Assembly (NCBI RefSeq): GCF_004217095.1
Contig: NZ_SHKO01000002.1
Location: 248,001-312,000 of the forward strand
Direction of reading: 5' to 3'
DNA: 64,000 nt
Source of the DNA: Advenella incenata
GTDB taxonomy: Bacteria; Pseudomonadota; Gammaproteobacteria; Burkholderiales; Burkholderiaceae_B
The translations under genes and the position numbers were made by a program. The notes beneath the pieces are model-generated. The model had not been told where the DNA came from. It made no database searches and worked only from the letters and a program-made list of their open reading frames with translations. Positions 36,894 to 45,538 of this stretch are shown piece by piece; position 1 is the first letter of the stretch; each line of letters begins with the position of its first letter.

Positions 36894-39749
36894 TCAGGCC
36901 TTTTCTCTTTCCAGTAGCGGCTTCAGGTAACGTCCCGTATGGCTCTTCGGGCTGGCGGCAATATCGGCCGGTGTTCCTGTTGCCACGATCTGTCCGCCAC
37001 CCTGGCCACCTTCGGGACCCATATCAATCACCCAGTCGGCGGTCTTGATCACATCCAGATTATGCTCAATGACCACAACGGTATTGCCCGAATCTACCAG
37101 TTGGTTGATCACGGTGAGCAATAGTGCGATATCGGCAAAGTGCAGACCGGTCGTGGGCTCATCCAGAATGTACATGGTCTTGCCTGTGCTGCGCTTGGAT
37201 AGTTCCAGCGAGAGCTTGATGCGCTGCGCTTCACCGCCCGAGAGCGTGGTGGCAGACTGGCCCAGCCGGATATAGCTTAAGCCCACATCCATCAGGGTCT
37301 GCAGTTTGCGATTGATCACCGGCACCGCGCTGAAATATTCCAGCGCCTGTTCCACCGTCAGATCCAGCACATCGCTAATGGTGCGGCCCCGATAGCGGAT
37401 TTCCAGCGTTTCGCGGTTATAGCGTTTGCCATGACAGGTATCGCAAGGGACATACATATCGGGCAGAAAATGCATTTCAACCTTGATAACGCCATCGCCC
37501 TGGCAACTCTCGCAGCGGCCGCCCTTGACGTTAAAGGAAAATCGCCCGGGATCGTAGCCGCGGGTGCGCGATTCTGGCGTACCGGCAAACAGCTCGCGGA
37601 TTGGCGTGAACAGCCCGGTATACGTGGCTGGATTGCTGCGCGGCGTGCGACCGATAGGACTTTGATCCACATTGATGATCTTGTCAAAGTGATCCAGCCC
37701 CTCTACCGACGTAAAGGGGGCGGGCTCGGTCTGGGCACGATGTAATTCGTGCGCCATCAGCGTTGCCAGCGTGTCGTTGATCAGGGTGGATTTACCTGAA
37801 CCGGATACACCCGTGACGCACACCAGTTTGCCTGCAGGCACCTGCAGTTCGACGTTTTTCAGATTGTTGCCCGAGCAGCCACGTATTTTCAGCCATGCCT
37901 GCTCCTTATCCAGCTTGCGCGGGTTATGCGCCTTGATGCGCATGCGCCCGCTCAAGTAAGCCCCGGTCAGCGACGCTTGATCATTGGCAATCTGGTCCGG
38001 GGTGCCCTCGGCAATAATCTGGCCGCCGTGCTCTCCCGCGCCCGGGCCCATGTCCACCACCCAGTCTGCAGAGCGGATCATGTCTTCATCATGTTCGACC
38101 ACAATGACGCTGTTGCCCAAATCGCGCAAATGCGCAAGAGTCTTGATCAGCCGGTCATTATCGCGCTGGTGCAGCCCGATAGAGGGTTCGTCCAGTACAT
38201 ACATGACGCCCGTCAGTCCTGATCCGATCTGGCTGGCCAGCCGGATACGCTGCGCCTCGCCGCCGGAAATGGTGTCCGCGCTGCGGTCCAGCGACAGGTA
38301 ATTGAGCCCGACATTATTCAGAAACTCAAGTCTGGCACGGATTTCCCGCACAATTCTGTCGGCAATTTCCTGCTTGGATCCAGTCAGGTTCAGGTTTTCA
38401 AACCAGTGCAGGCATTCGGACAGCGCCATTGCTTCCACTTCATAGATCGCCATGCCCACTCGCGAACCGCCACGAGGTTCATTGCCGATCAGCACATGCC
38501 GGGCGTCTTCGCGCAAGCGCGAGCCGCCGCAATCGGGGCAGACTTGCAGGCTGCGGTACTTGCCCAGTTCTTCGCGCACGGTATTGGAATCGGTTTCCTT
38601 CCAGCGACGCTCCAGATTGGGAATAATGCCTTCGAACGCATGCTTTTTGACCGAGCCGCGGCCCTTGTCGTTCAGGTACACAAATGAAATTTCTTCGCTG
38701 CCCGAGCCATACAGCACCGTCTTCTGGATCGCGGGCGGCAGCTCTTCAAAAGGCACATCCATATCGAATTCGTAATGCGCCGCCAGACTGGTCAGCAGCG
38801 AGTGGGTAAACGCGTTGCGCTTGTCCCATCCCTTGATGGCGCCGCTGGACAAACTCAGAGTAGGGAAGGCCACGACCCGTTTCGGATCAAAGAACCAGGT
38901 ATGCCCCAGGCCGTCGCATGTCGGACAGGCGCCCACCGGGTTGTTAAAGCTGAACAGACGTGGTTCCAGCTCTGCCAGGGCATGGTTGCAGATCGGACAG
39001 GCATAGCGAATGGAAAACGGCTGTTCGCGTTCATTGTCCATATCCAGCACCAGCACGCGACCATCTGCCAGCTTGAGCGCGGTTTCTATGCTTTCGGCCA
39101 GGCGCTGCTTGCTTTCTTCACGCACTCGCAGGCGGTCAATGACCACATCGATCGAGTGCTTTTCATTTTTGTTCAGAACCGGACGCGGCTCCAGCTCGGT
39201 CATCTGGCCATTGATGCGCACCCGTACAAAGCCCTGGGCCTGCAACTGGGCAAAATCGTCTTCATAGCTGCCCTTGCGTTCCCGCGCGATGGGGGCCAGG
39301 ATGGCAATGCGCGTGTCGGCAGTCATGGCCAGAATGTGGTCCACCATATGCGCAACCGACTGCGCCTGCAGGGGTTCGCCATGTACGGGACAGTAGGGCG
39401 TGCCTACGCGGGCGTACAGCAGCCGCAAATAATCGTGAATCTCGGTAATAGTGCCGACAGTGGAGCGGGGGTTATGGCCCGCCGCCTTCTGTTCAATGGA
39501 GATCGCCGGCGACAGGCCTTCGATCAGGTCCACGTCGGGCTTGTCCATCAGTTGCAGGAACTGCCGGGCATAGGCCGACAGGCTTTCCACATAGCGGCGC
39601 TGCCCTTCTGCGTACAATGTGTCAAAGGCAAGCGAAGACTTGCCTGAACCGGATAAACCGGTCAAAACGACCAGTTTATGACGGGGGAGGTCGAGCGACA
39701 CATTTTTTAAATTATGCGTACGGGCACCGCGAATGCGGATGGCATCCAT
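36894..39749 (-). CDS. uvrA: UvrABC system protein A
   Basis: DNA-damage recognition ATPase of nucleotide excision repair, 951 residues. Two ABC modules are clear: Walker [17 protein letters not shown] and [16 protein letters not shown], signatures [20 protein letters not shown] and [20 protein letters not shown], Walker [14 protein letters not shown] and [12 protein letters not shown]. Zinc-binding CxxC pairs are in [12 protein letters not shown] / [10 protein letters not shown] and [11 protein letters not shown] / [11 protein letters not shown] see no SOS-box (CTGT-N8-ACAG) in the 114 bp upstream. Confidence 0.97.
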   Translation of the reverse strand: MDAIRIRGARTHNLKNVSLDLPRHKLVVLTGLSGSGKSSLAFDTLYAEGQRRYVESLSAYARQFLQLMDKPDVDLIEGLSPAISIEQKAAGHNPRSTVGTITEIHDYLRLLYARVGTPYCPVHGEPLQAQSVAHMVDHILAMTADTRIAILAPIARERKGSYEDDFAQLQAQGFVRVRINGQMTELEPRPVLNKNEKHSIDVVIDRLRVREESKQRLAESIETALKLADGRVLVLDMDNEREQPFSIRYACPICNHALAELEPRLFSFNNPVGACPTCDGLGHTWFFDPKRVVAFPTLSLSSGAIKGWDKRNAFTHSLLTSLAAHYEFDMDVPFEELPPAIQKTVLYGSGSEEISFVYLNDKGRGSVKKHAFEGIIPNLERRWKETDSNTVREELGKYRSLQVCPDCGGSRLREDARHVLIGNEPRGGSRVGMAIYEVEAMALSECLHWFENLNLTGSKQEIADRIVREIRARLEFLNNVGLNYLSLDRSADTISGGEAQRIRLASQIGSGLTGVMYVLDEPSIGLHQRDNDRLIKTLAHLRDLGNSVIVVEHDEDMIRSADWVVDMGPGAGEHGGQIIAEGTPDQIANDQASLTGAYLSGRMRIKAHNPRKLDKEQAWLKIRGCSGNNLKNVELQVPAGKLVCVTGVSGSGKSTLINDTLATLMAHELHRAQTEPAPFTSVEGLDHFDKIINVDQSPIGRTPRSNPATYTGLFTPIRELFAGTPESRTRGYDPGRFSFNVKGGRCESCQGDGVIKVEMHFLPDMYVPCDTCHGKRYNRETLEIRYRGRTISDVLDLTVEQALEYFSAVPVINRKLQTLMDVGLSYIRLGQSATTLSGGEAQRIKLSLELSKRSTGKTMYILDEPTTGLHFADIALLLTVINQLVDSGNTVVVIEHNLDVIKTADWVIDMGPEGGQGGGQIVATGTPADIAASPKSHTGRYLKPLLEREKA

Positions 39750-39863
39750 GAAATTATCTTTTCCTGTTGAACGAACTGGGTTTTTCTCGGACTAATCCAT
39801 TACTATAACGCAGGTGTCAATCCCAGTTATACCTTCCTCCCACTTTGTCTTTTTATTTGCTGA

Positions 39864-41081
39864 ATGAATTCCGCTGCGCCAAGTCAACCCGCTCAAGCAG
39901 ATGCTGCCAAACCGGCTAAACTCAAACTTACGCCCACTGAACGCCGTGCCAGCACGACGCTGGCGTTGCTTTTTGCAGTTCGCATGCTGGGCCTGTTTCT
40001 GCTGACACCGGTTTTCGCCGATGCTGCCAAAAGCCTGAGCGGTGGCAGCAATGCAGTCCTCGTGGGGGCAGCCATTGGTGCGTATGGCCTGACTCAGGCC
40101 ATTTTGCAGATTCCGCTGGGCATGGCTTCGGACCGGTTCGGACGCCGCCCCGTGATTATTGCCGGTATGGTGCTGTTCATTATCGGCGGTATCGTCTGCG
40201 CGGTTAGTGATTCGGTGACCGGCGTTGTGATAGGCCGTTCCATCCAGGGGCTGGGCGCGATTTCCGCGGCCATTACCGCCTGGGTTGCAGACGCGACGCG
40301 CCCGGAAGTGCGCACCCGTGCCATGGCCATGGTGGGCGGCTCCATTGGCATTTCGTTTGCCCTGGCGCTGGTGCTCGCGCCCCTGCTGGTCGAATATAGC
40401 GGCCTGTCGGGCTTGTTCTGGGTTATTTCCCTGCTGGGCTTTGTCAGCCTGCTGCTGGCCACTTTTATTGTACCGGTCGTCCCCTTGCAGACGCCCGCCA
40501 TCCAGTCACGTGCGCAAGATGTCCTGAAAAATGGCGATCTCTTGCGACTGAATTTTGGCGTGTTCTGCCTGCACTGCATCCTGATGTCCATTTTCGTGGT
40601 GGCGCCGCCACTGCTGATCGGGTTAGGTGGGTTGACTACCGGTACGCTCTGGAAAGTCTACCTGCCCGTGATTCTGGCCTCATTTGTGGCCATGGTGCCG
40701 GTCGTTTTCTACACGGAAACGCGGCACGTGCACAAGCAGAGCCTGGAGTGGAGCGTAGCCGGCCTGGCAATCGTCATGGCCATCATGGCTTTTGCGACCC
40801 ATTCGTTTGCCGCCATTGTGGTGCTCTTCGTGGGTTATTTCGTGGCATTCAATATTCTGGAAGCGTTGCAGCCGTCTCTGGTATCGCGCGTAGCCCCGGC
40901 AGAGCACAAGGGGCTGGCCCTTGGGTTCTATAATATGTCTCAGGCGTTGGGTGTTGCCGCCGGGGGCGCGGTAGGCGGCCTGCTGGCCCGCTACACGGGC
41001 GTACCGGCGGTTTTTCTCATGGGCGCGGCACTGGCTGCCGTCTGGTTCTTTACCGCCAGAAGCTTCAAATCTCCTACGTAA
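39864..41081 (+). CDS. MFS transporter (YajR/DHA1-like)
   Basis: Twelve-helix major facilitator of 405 residues with an N-terminal cytoplasmic tail. Signature segments: LLFAVRMLGLFLLTPVFADA, AYGLTQAILQIPLGMASDRF-GRRP (motif A), IGRSIQGLGAISAAITAWVA (motif B-like Arg) and GGSIGISFALALVLAPLL (motif C, typical of exporters). It is divergent from uvrA and upstream of ssb, the same order found in Bordetella relatives. Drug or metabolite export is likely; the substrate is unknown. Confidence 0.88.
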   Translation: MNSAAPSQPAQADAAKPAKLKLTPTERRASTTLALLFAVRMLGLFLLTPVFADAAKSLSGGSNAVLVGAAIGAYGLTQAILQIPLGMASDRFGRRPVIIAGMVLFIIGGIVCAVSDSVTGVVIGRSIQGLGAISAAITAWVADATRPEVRTRAMAMVGGSIGISFALALVLAPLLVEYSGLSGLFWVISLLGFVSLLLATFIVPVVPLQTPAIQSRAQDVLKNGDLLRLNFGVFCLHCILMSIFVVAPPLLIGLGGLTTGTLWKVYLPVILASFVAMVPVVFYTETRHVHKQSLEWSVAGLAIVMAIMAFATHSFAAIVVLFVGYFVAFNILEALQPSLVSRVAPAEHKGLALGFYNMSQALGVAAGGAVGGLLARYTGVPAVFLMGAALAAVWFFTARSFKSPT

Positions 41082-41093
41082 AGCCCGCGGTGG

Positions 41094-41142
41094 CTATAAT
41101 GACCCAATTGTGCAAGCCGGTAAGGGCAGTTAATATACTGTC
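41094..41142 (+). promoter_or_regulatory. Candidate ssb promoter elements
   Basis: The 91-bp MFS-ssb spacer holds a perfect TATAAT (41094-41099) and a second -10-like TATACT (41137-41142) preceded by a TTGTGC. Either could give an ssb-specific transcript; neither has a consensus -35 at ideal spacing. A TCCTGA...TCAGGA inverted repeat overlaps the leader just before the AGGA ribosome-binding site. Confidence 0.35.
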
Positions 41143-41172
41143 CTGATTACCATCTACAGTCAGGATTTAACC

Positions 41173-41682
41173 ATGGCATCAGTCAATAAAGTCATACTCG
41201 TCGGCAATCTGGGACGCGACCCGGAAATTCGCTATTCACCAGATGGCGCGGCCATCTGCAACGTCTCCATTGCCACTACCTCAAACTGGAAAGACAAGAG
41301 TTCGGGCGAGCGCCGTGAGGAAACCGAATGGCATCGCGTGGTGTTTTATAACCGCCTGGCGGAAATCGCCGGTGAATACCTCAAGAAAGGCCGCCCGGTT
41401 TATGTCGAAGGCCGTCTGAAAACCCGCAAGTGGCAGGACAAGGACACGGGCGCAGACCGTTTCTCAACTGAAATCGTGGCAGACCAGATGCAAATGCTGG
41501 GTGGTCGCGAAAGTACAGGTACTGGCGGCATGGACGATGGCGGTTTTGGTGGCGATGAGTCTTATTCCGCTCCGCAACAACGCCAGGCACCCCAGCAGCG
41601 CAGCCAGGCACCGCAACAGCAGCGCCCCGCGCAAAAGCCTGCAGCCAATATCATGGATATGGACGACGATATTCCGTTCTGA
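41173..41682 (+). CDS. ssb: Single-stranded DNA-binding protein
   Basis: Tetrameric OB-fold protein of 169 residues acting in replication, recombination and repair. N-terminus [20 protein letters not shown], then [40 protein letters not shown] and [17 protein letters not shown]. The linker is Gly/Gln/Pro-rich, and the acidic tip MDMDDDIPF recruits partner proteins. A strong terminator follows, after which base composition changes abruptly. Confidence 0.97.
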   Translation: MASVNKVILVGNLGRDPEIRYSPDGAAICNVSIATTSNWKDKSSGERREETEWHRVVFYNRLAEIAGEYLKKGRPVYVEGRLKTRKWQDKDTGADRFSTEIVADQMQMLGGRESTGTGGMDDGGFGGDESYSAPQQRQAPQQRSQAPQQQRPAQKPAANIMDMDDDIPF

Positions 41683-41763
41683 ATGACATAAAGTAATTAG
41701 TGTTAAATTATTCTGGATATATCTTATAGTAATTCCTTGAATTAAATAAGAAAATTAAAATTT

Positions 41764-41800
41764 AAAGCCTTCGAATTGTGTAAACAACTCGAAGGCTTTT
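41764..41800 (+). terminator. ssb terminator, left edge of the AT-rich island
   Basis: AAAGCCTTCGAATTGT (41764-41779) pairs with ACAACTCGAAGGCTTT (41784-41799), 16 bp with one mismatch and a GTAA loop, ending in TTTT. A similar AAAGCCTTC/GAAGGCTTT hairpin occurs at 46701. Confidence 0.85.
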
Positions 41801-41848
41801 CTCTTTGCATAAGATTTGTACTTTTCATAAATCGTATATTGAGTGTAT

Positions 41849-41877
41849 TTGTCAATTTAAAAAATTTTGGCTATTCT
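41849..41877 (+). promoter_or_regulatory. Putative promoter P1 of the island
   Basis: TTGTCA (41849-41854), a 17-base spacer and TATTCT (41872-41877) in AT-rich DNA just after the ssb terminator. Transcription would begin near 41884 and lead into the 19-codon ORF at 41904. Confidence 0.5.
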
Positions 41878-41903
41878 AATTTCGTAAACCTTTTGGTGGT
41901 GTT

Positions 41904-41963
41904 ATGAGAATAGTGATAATTACACACAAATCAGCTGAACAAATACCAATAATTCTAGATTAA
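41904..41963 (+). CDS. Tiny ORF, 19 residues
   Basis: ATG at 41904 with a GGTGGT a few bases upstream encodes MRIVIITHKSAEQIPIILD and stops at TAA 41961-41963. It starts about 20 bases after promoter P1. The stop overlaps a strong TAAGGAGG sequence at 41961-41968. I recognise no family: it lacks the E-x-x-x-Y core of PqqA. It could be a small peptide, a leader ORF or chance. Confidence 0.25.
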   Translation: MRIVIITHKSAEQIPIILD

Positions 41964-41992
41964 GGAGGCTGCGCCTAGCGTAGATGGATTCC

Positions 41993-42022
41993 TTGACAAG
42001 TCTACTAATTCACGTGTTTAAT
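41993..42022 (+). promoter_or_regulatory. Putative promoter P2 of the island
   Basis: TTGACA (41993-41998), an 18-base spacer and TTTAAT (42017-42022). The -10 region overlaps a direct repeat, ATCTAAAC at 42021-42028 and 42030-42037, which could be an activator or repressor site at the transcription start. Confidence 0.55.
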
Positions 42023-42059
42023 CTAAACGATCTAAACAACACGATGGAAAGGAGTGTGT

Positions 42060-42098
42060 ATGCGCGCTCGTATAGCTTGTGTATGCCACCCTCCATAG
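42060..42098 (+). CDS. Tiny Cys-containing ORF, candidate leader peptide
   Basis: The ATG at 42060 has an AAAGGAG at 42048-42054, one of the best ribosome-binding sites in the window, about 30 bases after the start expected from promoter P2. It encodes only MRARIACVCHPP before TAG. The C-x-C-H-P-P ending and the strong translation signals suggest a regulatory leader peptide for the dehydrogenase locus downstream, for example one sensing cysteine or a metal. I cannot name a family; chance is possible. Confidence 0.4.
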   Translation: MRARIACVCHPP

Positions 42099-42262
42099 CG
42101 TGTTGCACCATGAATAAAGGGACGACTATAAGGTGCCTTGAGGCGATCTTGTGTGTAATTAGTTTTTGCTTCTTGTCAATTCAATTGATTTTAAAACTTA
42201 TAGTGTTGTGGATTTAATTGTTATCTAGCCTAGATTGCCATGGATGAGTGAAAGTTGAGGAA

Positions 42263-42740
42263 ATGACAAGTAAATTGAAGCTGAAAGTTAACGGCAGCAC
42301 GCAGGATGTCAACGTTGAGGCGAACACCATGCTGCTCTACGTCCTGCGCGATGCGATGGAACTGCACCGCCCCAAGTTTGGCTGCAGCCTTGTCATCAGC
42401 CCCGACGGCCTGCACAACCAGATAGAGGGCAACATCATCCAGTCGCTCAGCTGCACGAGGAAGTCACCTTCGACCACAGCCGCGTCACCAGCCTGGAGTG
42501 GACCGCCTACCCCATCCTGCACTTCTCCGAGATCCCCGACGACATAGAGATGGTGCTCGTCAACAACGACCCCGAACACAAGTCTACTGGTGGTGGCGAG
42601 CCCTCCACCAACCCCACCGGCCGCTGTCATCAGCAACGCCGTCTTTGACGCACACCGGTGTGCGCCTGCGCCAGATCCCATTCACGCCCGAGCGCGTCAA
42701 GGCTAAATTAGAAGATTTAATAAATGGTATTTATAACTGA
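42263..42740 (+). pseudogene. Remnant of a molybdenum hydroxylase (isoquinoline 1-oxidoreductase/aldehyde oxidase type)
   Basis: The first 41 codons match the N-terminus of the 2Fe-2S small subunit (KLKLKVNGSTQDVNVEANTM, LLYVLRDAMELHRPKFGC) but stop before the remaining cluster Cys residues. The frame then continues directly into the C-terminal end of the Moco large subunit (ISPDGLHNQIEGNIIQSLS). After a frameshift near 42450 the next frame reads LHEEVTFDHSRVTSLEWTAY-PILHFSEIP, then AAVISNAVFDA in another frame, and finally TGVRLRQIPFTPERVKAKLE in a third. So two subunit genes have collapsed by a large deletion and acquired at least three frameshifts. The fragment is GC-rich inside AT-rich DNA, and its last codons (LEDLINGIYN) already belong to the AT-rich sequence. 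Confidence 0.85.
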
Positions 42741-42749
42741 GGAGATAAA

Positions 42750-44873
42750 ATGAATTCGCGAACAGCTGTAGTTATTATGTCGTCTATGGTGTTCGGTATG
42801 GCAATTACCGGCGCTCATGCGGAAAATAGCGGACCTAAATATAAGCCAGTCACAGAGGATAGAATAATAGAAAATTCAACAAAAGGTGCGGAATGGCTAA
42901 CAACTGGAATGGACTATTATGAGACGCATTATAGTCCATTGAATAAGATAAATAAATCTAACATTAAAGATTTGGGTCTAGCTTGGTCTTATGATTTAAA
43001 AAGTAGCCGAGGAATAGAATCAACCCCAGTAGTCGCGAATGGCATAATGTATGTAACCTCTAACTGGGGGGTCGTTCATGCCATTGATGCTAAATCTGGA
43101 GAAAGCATATGGAAGTATGATCCAGAGGTGGATAAGGGGAAATGGGGCGTCAAAGCATGCTGTGATGCGGTAAATAGAGGCGTTGCCTTATCTGGAGATA
43201 AGGTTTATGTAGCTGCATTTGATGGGAGGCTGATCGCTCTGAATGCATCTACCGGGAAGCTCGTTTGGGAGAAAGATACATTCGATGGAGAAGAGGGGTA
43301 CTATACGATAACTGGTGCGCCAAGAATAGCGGGAAGTCATGTAGTTATAGGTAACGGAGGAGCGGATTATTCTGGACGTGGGTATATTACATCTTACAAT
43401 GTAGATACTGGAGAAAAGGAATGGAGATGGTACACCGTTCCTGGAAACCCAAAAGAGCCCTTTGAGAATGAAGCGATGAAGAAGGCGGCTGAGACTTGGG
43501 ACCCAGCTGGGGAGTGGTGGAAGAACGGTGGCGGTGGAACTGTCTGGGATTCTATGGTATATGACCCAGAGCTTGATACGTTATATATTGGCACAGGCAA
43601 TGGAAGTCCATGGGCGGCAGCAGTTCGGAGCCCAGCGGGCGGAGACAATCTATATCTAGGGTCTATCGTTGCTATAGACCCTAACAGCGGGGAATATAAG
43701 TGGCATTATCAAGAGACGCCAGGCGATAATTGGGACTATACATCGGTACAGCCAATAATTATGGCTGATATAAAAATAGATGGAAAATTAAGAAAAGTAT
43801 TATTGCATGCTCCGAAGAATGGATTCTTCTATGTGATCGATAGAGAGACAGGGGAGTTTATATCCGCTAAAAATTATATGGACGTCACTTGGGCGAAAGG
43901 CTATGGTCAGGATGGAAGGCCAATAGAATTTGCGGCAGCAAGAGACACAAAAAATGAATATTTGCAGATACCTGGACCGTTGGGCGCACATAATTGGCAG
44001 CCTATGTCATATAGCAAAGATACGGGGCTTGTTTATATACCGGCTCAGCAAATACCAGTAACATATAAGGATCAAATGGATTGGCGCTTCAAAGATCCGA
44101 AACCCGGGGTGAGAGGCTCGTTTATTGGTAGGGACGAAGCAAAAACAATGGGGAGTAGCGACGCTGTTAGCGAGTTTGGTGAGCTAGTGGCATGGGATCC
44201 AGTATCAAAAAAATCGCGTTGGAGGGTTAGATATGATGCCCCTTGGAATGGAGGTGTGTTGTCTACCGGTGGGGATTTGGTATTCCAAGGAACGTCTGAT
44301 GGGAAATTTATAGCGTATGCTGCAGAGACCGGCGATAAATTATGGCAGTTTGATTTGAATGGTGGGGCAGGAGCTGGAGCAGCAACATATGAAATTGATG
44401 GAGAGCAATATATTTCAATACCAGTAGGCTGGGGTGGTGCATATGGATTGCCGAGAAGGGTGGCTGAACAGCATGGATCCGGCACTGTATATACGTTTAA
44501 GCTGGGCGGTGATGCCGTTTCTCCGGGAAGTTTGCAGGAAGGAACAGGAAAATTAGTTGAAGGCGTTGATTATGACCCGTCGAAAATAGAACTTGGAGAG
44601 AAGCTCTATACGAGTTCCTGTGCAACTTGTCATGGAGCCCCAGGGGCTACAAAAGGCGGAGCGTTGCCAAATCTGGCGTACGTGGATAAAAATATATTGG
44701 AGAATCTGGGAATTTTTGTATTCAAAGGACCATTCTATAGCTTAGGGATGCCGGATTTTACTGACAAGCTGTCGCAAGATGATGTTAGCGCCATAAAAGC
44801 ATATATACAGGGGACTGCGGATGCTATAAGGGAAAGTGGCGGTAAAGAAGTCAAGGATGAAACAGTGCATTGA
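42750..44873 (+). CDS. PQQ-dependent quinohemoprotein alcohol dehydrogenase (type II, Ca-type)
   Basis: Periplasmic alcohol dehydrogenase of 707 residues: signal peptide ending AITGAHA, an eight-bladed PQQ propeller, and a C-terminal cytochrome c domain. Hallmarks: the vicinal disulfide in VKACCDAV, tryptophan-docking repeats (GSPWAAAVRSPAGGDNLYLG), the catalytic Asp in TPGDNWDYTSVQP, and CxxCH in SSCATCHGAPGATKGG with a Met ligand in GMPDF. The residue two places after the catalytic Asp is Thr, not Asp, which argues for calcium rather than a lanthanide. A GAGGAGAT precedes the ATG. Codon use is AT-rich and unlike the core genes, a sign of transfer. No PQQ synthesis genes are in the window. 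Confidence 0.93.
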   Translation: MNSRTAVVIMSSMVFGMAITGAHAENSGPKYKPVTEDRIIENSTKGAEWLTTGMDYYETHYSPLNKINKSNIKDLGLAWSYDLKSSRGIESTPVVANGIMYVTSNWGVVHAIDAKSGESIWKYDPEVDKGKWGVKACCDAVNRGVALSGDKVYVAAFDGRLIALNASTGKLVWEKDTFDGEEGYYTITGAPRIAGSHVVIGNGGADYSGRGYITSYNVDTGEKEWRWYTVPGNPKEPFENEAMKKAAETWDPAGEWWKNGGGGTVWDSMVYDPELDTLYIGTGNGSPWAAAVRSPAGGDNLYLGSIVAIDPNSGEYKWHYQETPGDNWDYTSVQPIIMADIKIDGKLRKVLLHAPKNGFFYVIDRETGEFISAKNYMDVTWAKGYGQDGRPIEFAAARDTKNEYLQIPGPLGAHNWQPMSYSKDTGLVYIPAQQIPVTYKDQMDWRFKDPKPGVRGSFIGRDEAKTMGSSDAVSEFGELVAWDPVSKKSRWRVRYDAPWNGGVLSTGGDLVFQGTSDGKFIAYAAETGDKLWQFDLNGGAGAGAATYEIDGEQYISIPVGWGGAYGLPRRVAEQHGSGTVYTFKLGGDAVSPGSLQEGTGKLVEGVDYDPSKIELGEKLYTSSCATCHGAPGATKGGALPNLAYVDKNILENLGIFVFKGPFYSLGMPDFTDKLSQDDVSAIKAYIQGTADAIRESGGKEVKDETVH

Positions 44874-44890
44874 TGTTTCAGGGGAAATAG

Positions 44891-44925
44891 TGCGCCCAGC
44901 CATTATTGTGGCTCGGGTGCATTTT
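44891..44925 (+). terminator. Terminator-like hairpin between the PQQ dehydrogenase and ecotin genes
   Basis: TGCGCCCAGCCA (44891-44902) pairs with TGGCTCGGGTGCA (44909-44921), with one G-U pair and one bulge, followed by TTTTATTT. The ecotin-like gene starts 20 bases later, so its expression would depend on read-through. Confidence 0.6.
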
Positions 44926-44944
44926 ATTTATGAAGAGGAATAAA

Positions 44945-45433
44945 ATGATTAGGGTTGCTTGTGCACTGTCGCTGATAGCAATGGTATTGTTGTTACCTGC
45001 CGAGGCGGCTTATGCCGATGAGGCAAAAGAGGGGAATGACATATTAAGGCAATACCCAGATGCCAAAGAAGGGTATATTAGATACATAATAAATAGTCAA
45101 AAAATAATAGAAAAAGATGTGCAAAAGATCGAGGTGTGGGCGTTCAAAAATATTGAGGTAAATTGCCGAAAAAATAAAATAGGTGGAGAATTCAATCCTA
45201 AGCTAGTACCGGGTAGGGGGCTGATGTATTGGGAGTTGGACACTAATAATATATTATATGGAGAACAGGGTAAGTGCGGCGATGATTGGAAAAGAAGAGT
45301 GGATGTGAGGGCAAAAAAAGACGTCATTCATTTAAATAGAACTGTTCCTGTAGTAGTAATGGTGCCCGAAGGGTGGGGTGTAAAATATAGAGTGTTGCGC
45401 GAAGAGAAAGAAGAGCAAGCATCAGAAGGTTGA
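44945..45433 (+). CDS. Ecotin-family periplasmic protein
   Basis: 162 residues from the ATG at 44945 (AGAGGA upstream), with a signal peptide ending EAAYA. The mature part follows the ecotin (periplasmic serine-protease inhibitor) pattern: QYPDAKEGYIRYIINSQ, VWAFKNIEVNCRKNKIGGEF, LVPGRGLMYWELD, and VPVVVMVPEGWGVKYRVLRE. The two Cys that form the ecotin disulfide are at NCRKN and GKCGDD. The reactive loop before the second Cys (YGEQGKC) differs from E. coli ecotin (M-M-A-C), so protease specificity, if any, is different. It sits 71 bp after the PQQ dehydrogenase gene, shares its AT-rich codon use and is followed by an attC-like site. The family call is from remembered pattern, not a search. 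Confidence 0.75.
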   Translation: MIRVACALSLIAMVLLLPAEAAYADEAKEGNDILRQYPDAKEGYIRYIINSQKIIEKDVQKIEVWAFKNIEVNCRKNKIGGEFNPKLVPGRGLMYWELDTNNILYGEQGKCGDDWKRRVDVRAKKDVIHLNRTVPVVVMVPEGWGVKYRVLREEKEEQASEG

Positions 45434-45466
45434 TTACTCATGCCTGTGTTGCCAGAGTAGACGGAG

Positions 45467-45530
45467 GTCTAACAGTTCATTCAAGTCGAAGGCGCTTCGC
45501 GGCAAAGCCGATCCTGCTCAATGCCTAGAT
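45467..45530 (+). mobile_element. attC-like integron recombination site
   Basis: The segment begins GTCTAAC (45467-45473, matching the attC R'' form RYYYAAC), continues AGTTCATTCAAGTCGA and a core CGCTTCGCGGC that closely resembles class 1 integron attC (59-base) elements, and ends CTCAATGCCTAGAT. The right-hand core GTTRRRY is degenerate (CCTAGAT), so it may be inactive. Its orientation is that of a cassette whose gene is the ecotin-like ORF, 33 bp upstream. No integrase gene is visible. Confidence 0.6.
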
Positions 45531-45538
45531 GAGACAAT

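Noticed and set aside
39750-39863. LexA (SOS) box upstream of uvrA
   Set aside because: No CTGT-N8-ACAG match on either strand in the uvrA/MFS spacer.
41137-41160. LexA box upstream of ssb (CTGT...ACAG)
   Set aside because: The half-sites are 14 bases apart instead of 8, so the spacing is wrong.
41904-41963. PqqA precursor peptide
   Set aside because: The peptide lacks the Glu-x-x-x-Tyr pair cross-linked in PQQ synthesis, and no other pqq genes are near.
41984-42217. 77-codon ORF overlapping promoter P2 and the 12-codon ORF
   Set aside because: The TAAGGAGG upstream is too far away (about 14 bases) and the protein is not family-like; it overlaps better-supported signals.
42750-44873. Lanthanide-dependent (XoxF/PedH-like) dehydrogenase
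   Set aside because: The extra Asp two residues after the catalytic Asp is Thr here, which fits the calcium type.
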